From the NCBI RefSeq assembly GCF_009176305.1, contig NZ_BLAJ01000007.1, forward strand, positions 124,001-188,000: 64,000 bases of DNA. Direction: 5' to 3'. Shown here piece after piece: positions 61,734-64,000 of this stretch (the first letter of the stretch is position 1; the number at the start of each line of letters is the position of its first letter). The position numbers and the translations under genes are program-made. Source of the DNA: Martinezella dioscoreae. GTDB taxonomy: Bacteria > Pseudomonadota > Alphaproteobacteria > Rhizobiales > Rhizobiaceae. The notes beneath the pieces are model-generated. The model did no database searches. It was not told the origin of the DNA and saw nothing but the letters and a program-made list of their open reading frames with translations.

Positions 61734-62903
61734 CTACTTCGTCACCAGCGTCGATTGAGGCCCGAAATCCCCCGATACCGCCCGATCGAGGATCCTGTTG
61801 CGGGGTTCGGTAACACGCAGGCTATAGACGTCGGAAAAGTCGAGATCACGGGCTACAAAAATCGAGACGAGTTCGCCCTGATGCTTTGTCAATGTCGGCG
61901 CGATATTAATGGATTGCTCGACGGCGATCGCTGCTGCCTGCTGGCCAGAAGTCGTCGTATTCTGCGCTTGAACGTCACTATCCTGCAGCCGGCTGCCGGC
62001 ATAGGTCGTTGCGTCGCCGACAATGGAGAGCAGGATGGCGCTGCCGAAGCGCTCCCACCAATGCGTGTCGACATAACCATCCATGCCCGCCCGCCCGAGT
62101 GCGTCGGTCGCGGGTGAGGCGAGTGTAATAATCACACCTTCTGGCGTCTTTGCGCGATTCCAAAGCACGAACAGGCGCTTCTGGCCCCGGTTCAAGCCGC
62201 CTCGATATTCTCCGACGATCTGAGTTCCTTTCTCCATCAGGACCACGCGGCCGTTGTCGGAAAGAACATCGCGATTGATGACGCAGCTGGCGAAGCCCGG
62301 CTGATCGGAAGCAAGCGCCGTCTCGAGCACGCACGGAATGGACGTTCCCATAGCGACAATGAAGTCGCGGTTGCCGAGCGTGCCGGCGCGTGATCCTTCC
62401 AGCTGGGTCGGCGTCAACATCCTGTTGAAGCGCTGGCCCTCGGTTTCAGGTTGGGCGCCCCCAAAGCTGCCAGGAACGGGCAGGTAATTGGAACCTGGAT
62501 CTTGCGACATCGCGGCTGCTGTGTCGCGTCGTTGCGATGATGACTGCTGTCCACTATAGGCCATGACGGGCGCACGGCGGGCGGAGTCCAACAAGGGGTC
62601 TTCAGCGGGTGTGACCTGCTCCTTTGACGCAGGCGTCGGTAGCAACACCTCAGGAAGGGGTGTGGCCGGCTTTACCTCTTCCTTCGCCGGCTCGAAGTCA
62701 GCCGTCTGGCGAATAACGACATGGTCGGGCTCTTTCGTCTCAGCCTTTTGCCGGTCACGCATCGACCACAACGAAAACCCAACAAAGGCGACCATCGCTA
62801 GCACCACGCCACCGCGCTTCAGGAATGGACGGCCCTCAGTTCGCTGATTGACATCCGTCTCGGCGCGCTCACCTGGGATACGGTCTTCCGCCTCATCCGC
62901 CAT
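61734..62903 (-). CDS. virB10: Type IV secretion protein VirB10
   Basis: This 389-residue protein has a cytoplasmic N-terminus, one membrane helix (about residues 31-46, VVLAMVAFVGFSLW), and a Pro-rich periplasmic stretch (VKPATPLPEVLLPTPASK). The C-terminal beta-barrel domain has GTSIPCVLETAL and FVLWNRAKTPEGVIITLASPATDALGRAG, the VirB10/TrbI hallmark. It spans the envelope as part of the core complex with VirB9 and VirB7. Its start overlaps the virB9 stop by 11 bases. Confidence 0.94.
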   Translation of the reverse strand: MADEAEDRIPGERAETDVNQRTEGRPFLKRGGVVLAMVAFVGFSLWSMRDRQKAETKEPDHVVIRQTADFEPAKEEVKPATPLPEVLLPTPASKEQVTPAEDPLLDSARRAPVMAYSGQQSSSQRRDTAAAMSQDPGSNYLPVPGSFGGAQPETEGQRFNRMLTPTQLEGSRAGTLGNRDFIVAMGTSIPCVLETALASDQPGFASCVINRDVLSDNGRVVLMEKGTQIVGEYRGGLNRGQKRLFVLWNRAKTPEGVIITLASPATDALGRAGMDGYVDTHWWERFGSAILLSIVGDATTYAGSRLQDSDVQAQNTTTSGQQAAAIAVEQSINIAPTLTKHQGELVSIFVARDLDFSDVYSLRVTEPRNRILDRAVSGDFGPQSTLVTK

Positions 62904-63780
62904 GGGCTCCTCCTGTTGCAGCGCTTGCCGCCTGCGCTTTCACGACGCGCTCGACCGAAGGCGAGATCGTATTGGTGTTGGGATCGATGCCGGTCGGATC
63001 GTAGGCTTCGTTGAAGATGCAGAGCACGTCTCCTCCCCGCCGCAGAATGAATTTGCGGCCGATCGCGTGAACGAGCACGAGATCACCGGAAACCGACTTG
63101 GGTACCAGGCTTTCGGTGCCGTCGGAGTTTTCCATATAGATTGCCGGGATTTCCTGATTGCCGGAGAAGGCGATGGCCGTGATCTTGCCGTTGTCATAAA
63201 CAGCGTTCGGTTCCAAGGCCCCTGATCCCTGCGCCGAATAACGCCAATTGCGCGGTCCATATTGCTCGTGCAAAGCCAGCACTGTGTCGGCTTGTCCGGC
63301 TTGTGCTGCCTGGGTTCGCGCGAGCGCCTCCTGACGACGGCGTTCGGCATCATCGGCTGGATAGCGATATTTGACATAGAAGTAAGTATCCTGGCCGGCC
63401 GCAACCGGACCATCTCGGACCGTCAACTCCATCTGGTAACTGCGCGTCGAACCGTCACGACGTGTCGTGACCACGGAGATGTTGGTGACCGGCTGGTTCT
63501 CTCGCGCCTTCAGGAAGAGGATATTGCCGGCTGGCGCCACTTCCCATGCGACAGTGTTGCCAAGCGCCACATGGGCAATTTCCTCGTCGGCGGCAAACTC
63601 CACCTGGACGGAGGAGCGCAACGAGCCCACGATCCTGGTAATATTGTAAGGCTGATAGTCGACGAAGCGTATCCGACTGTCCTGGGAGGCCCCGCGCGGC
63701 GTTTCCAGCGCAAGGGCTGCCGATGACCAGCCAGCAGTCAGGAGCAGTGCGATCAAACAATGATGTTTCAGATGTTTCAA
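62893..63780 (-). CDS. virB9: Type IV secretion protein VirB9
   Basis: This 295-residue periplasmic/outer-membrane core protein has a signal peptide (CLIALLLTAGWSSAALA), an N-terminal domain with RIRFVDYQPYNITRIVG, and a C-terminal domain after about 190 with NWRYSAQG and VLVHAIGRKFILRRGG that binds VirB7/VirB10. The start is a TTG at 63780 with GGAGG seven bases upstream, and it overlaps the virB8 stop as TTGA. A frame running to 63897 lacks such support. Confidence 0.92.
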   Translation of the reverse strand: MKHLKHHCLIALLLTAGWSSAALALETPRGASQDSRIRFVDYQPYNITRIVGSLRSSVQVEFAADEEIAHVALGNTVAWEVAPAGNILFLKARENQPVTNISVVTTRRDGSTRSYQMELTVRDGPVAAGQDTYFYVKYRYPADDAERRRQEALARTQAAQAGQADTVLALHEQYGPRNWRYSAQGSGALEPNAVYDNGKITAIAFSGNQEIPAIYMENSDGTESLVPKSVSGDLVLVHAIGRKFILRRGGDVLCIFNEAYDPTGIDPNTNTISPSVERVVKAQAASAATGGAHGG

Positions 63781-64000
63781 TTGATGGCCTCCGGATCGGA
63801 TCGATAGTCGCTGACGGCGAAGCCGAGCGGATTTATCAGCCGATCGGTCGAGGACATTGGAGCATTCACATAGGAGAAGGTAAGCGTTGCCACCCAATGG
63901 GTCGTATGGGTCTCGTCACCGCGGGTGATGGTACGCATATAGCGAACAGACAGGACATGGGCGTTGATCAGCGAGATGGAAACGATGTTGATCCGCGACG
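63777..64000 (-). CDS. virB8: Type IV secretion protein VirB8 (5' part cut by window edge)
   Basis: The last 74 codons are visible and end NPLGFAVSDYRSDPEAIN, the typical C-terminus of VirB8, preceded by THWVATLTFSYVNAPMS. This is the periplasmic domain of the inner-membrane assembly factor. The gene continues beyond base 64000. Confidence 0.9.
   Translation of the reverse strand, partial: SRINIVSISLINAHVLSVRYMRTITRGDETHTTHWVATLTFSYVNAPMSSTDRLINPLGFAVSDYRSDPEAIN

Noticed and set aside
1..64000. tRNA or rRNA genes
   Set aside because: I looked in the intergenic stretches for cloverleaf arms with GTTCNANNC and for conserved rRNA segments and saw none; a tRNAscan run would settle it.

Overview
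The window is alphaproteobacterial DNA of a Rhizobium-type organism (Rhizobiaceae). The gene content shows this: a polyhydroxybutyrate locus with phaR divergent from phbAB, a rhizobial biotin pyruvate carboxylase, the cyclic beta-glucan exporter ndvA, exoB, an inositol-type ABC transporter, and a Ti/Sym-plasmid-like traA-traCD plus virB set. Base composition is GC-rich. Both window edges cut genes: a Suv3-like helicase on the left and virB8 on the right.

Region 1 (1-22.5 kb) is ordinary chromosome: the helicase, small stress-type genes behind sigma-EcfG-like promoters, the PHB locus, rpmF, a GST, mtgA, a farnesyl-diphosphate synthase, a LysE exporter, ispG, an MFS protein, a DMT permease, an acyltransferase/SGNH-hydrolase pair, an amino-acid ABC transporter, a drug-type MFS pump behind a structured leader, and a GNAT. 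Between the helicase and the small stress genes lies about 1.2 kb of non-coding DNA. It carries four copies of an element with fixed internal geometry and an unusual density of GANTC sites.

Region 2 (22.6-47.8 kb) holds pyc, a LuxR-type regulator and ndvA, then a nucleotidyltransferase behind two matching palindromes, opgC, and a remnant resembling the C-terminus of cyclic-glucan synthase (ndvB-like). ndvA, opgC and the remnant suggest a periplasmic-glucan locus that has partly decayed. A complete peptide ABC operon with a dipeptidase follows. Next comes a sugar ABC operon whose upstream DNA carries two GGAA-N6-TTCC sites, the motif reported for IolR, so it is probably a myo-inositol importer. 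DUF1993, a sulfatase/phosphonate-monoester-hydrolase family enzyme, exoB and a DUF1275 protein complete the region.

Region 3 (47.9-64 kb) is accessory. traA and divergent traCD share an intergenic region with a palindrome placed exactly in the spacer of the traC promoter; no traG is present. A surface-polysaccharide group follows: nucleotide-sugar dehydrogenase, epimerase/reductase, initiating sugar transferase, O-antigen ligase/polymerase. Then come a broken IS481-type transposase, about 0.8 kb of unassigned DNA, a class II Fic protein, an array of about eight copies of a 17-bp motif directly upstream of fic, and virB11-virB10-virB9-virB8. The conjugation functions suggest an integrated plasmid or ICE, or its rearranged remains, with polysaccharide genes lying between the DNA-processing and mating-channel modules.

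The best candidates for something undescribed are the fic-associated motif array, the four-copy 45-nt-spaced element at 2.7-3.5 kb, the twin palindromes in front of the nucleotidyltransferase, and the terminator-bearing leader in front of the MFS pump. All calls come from reading the sequence; no database search was run.
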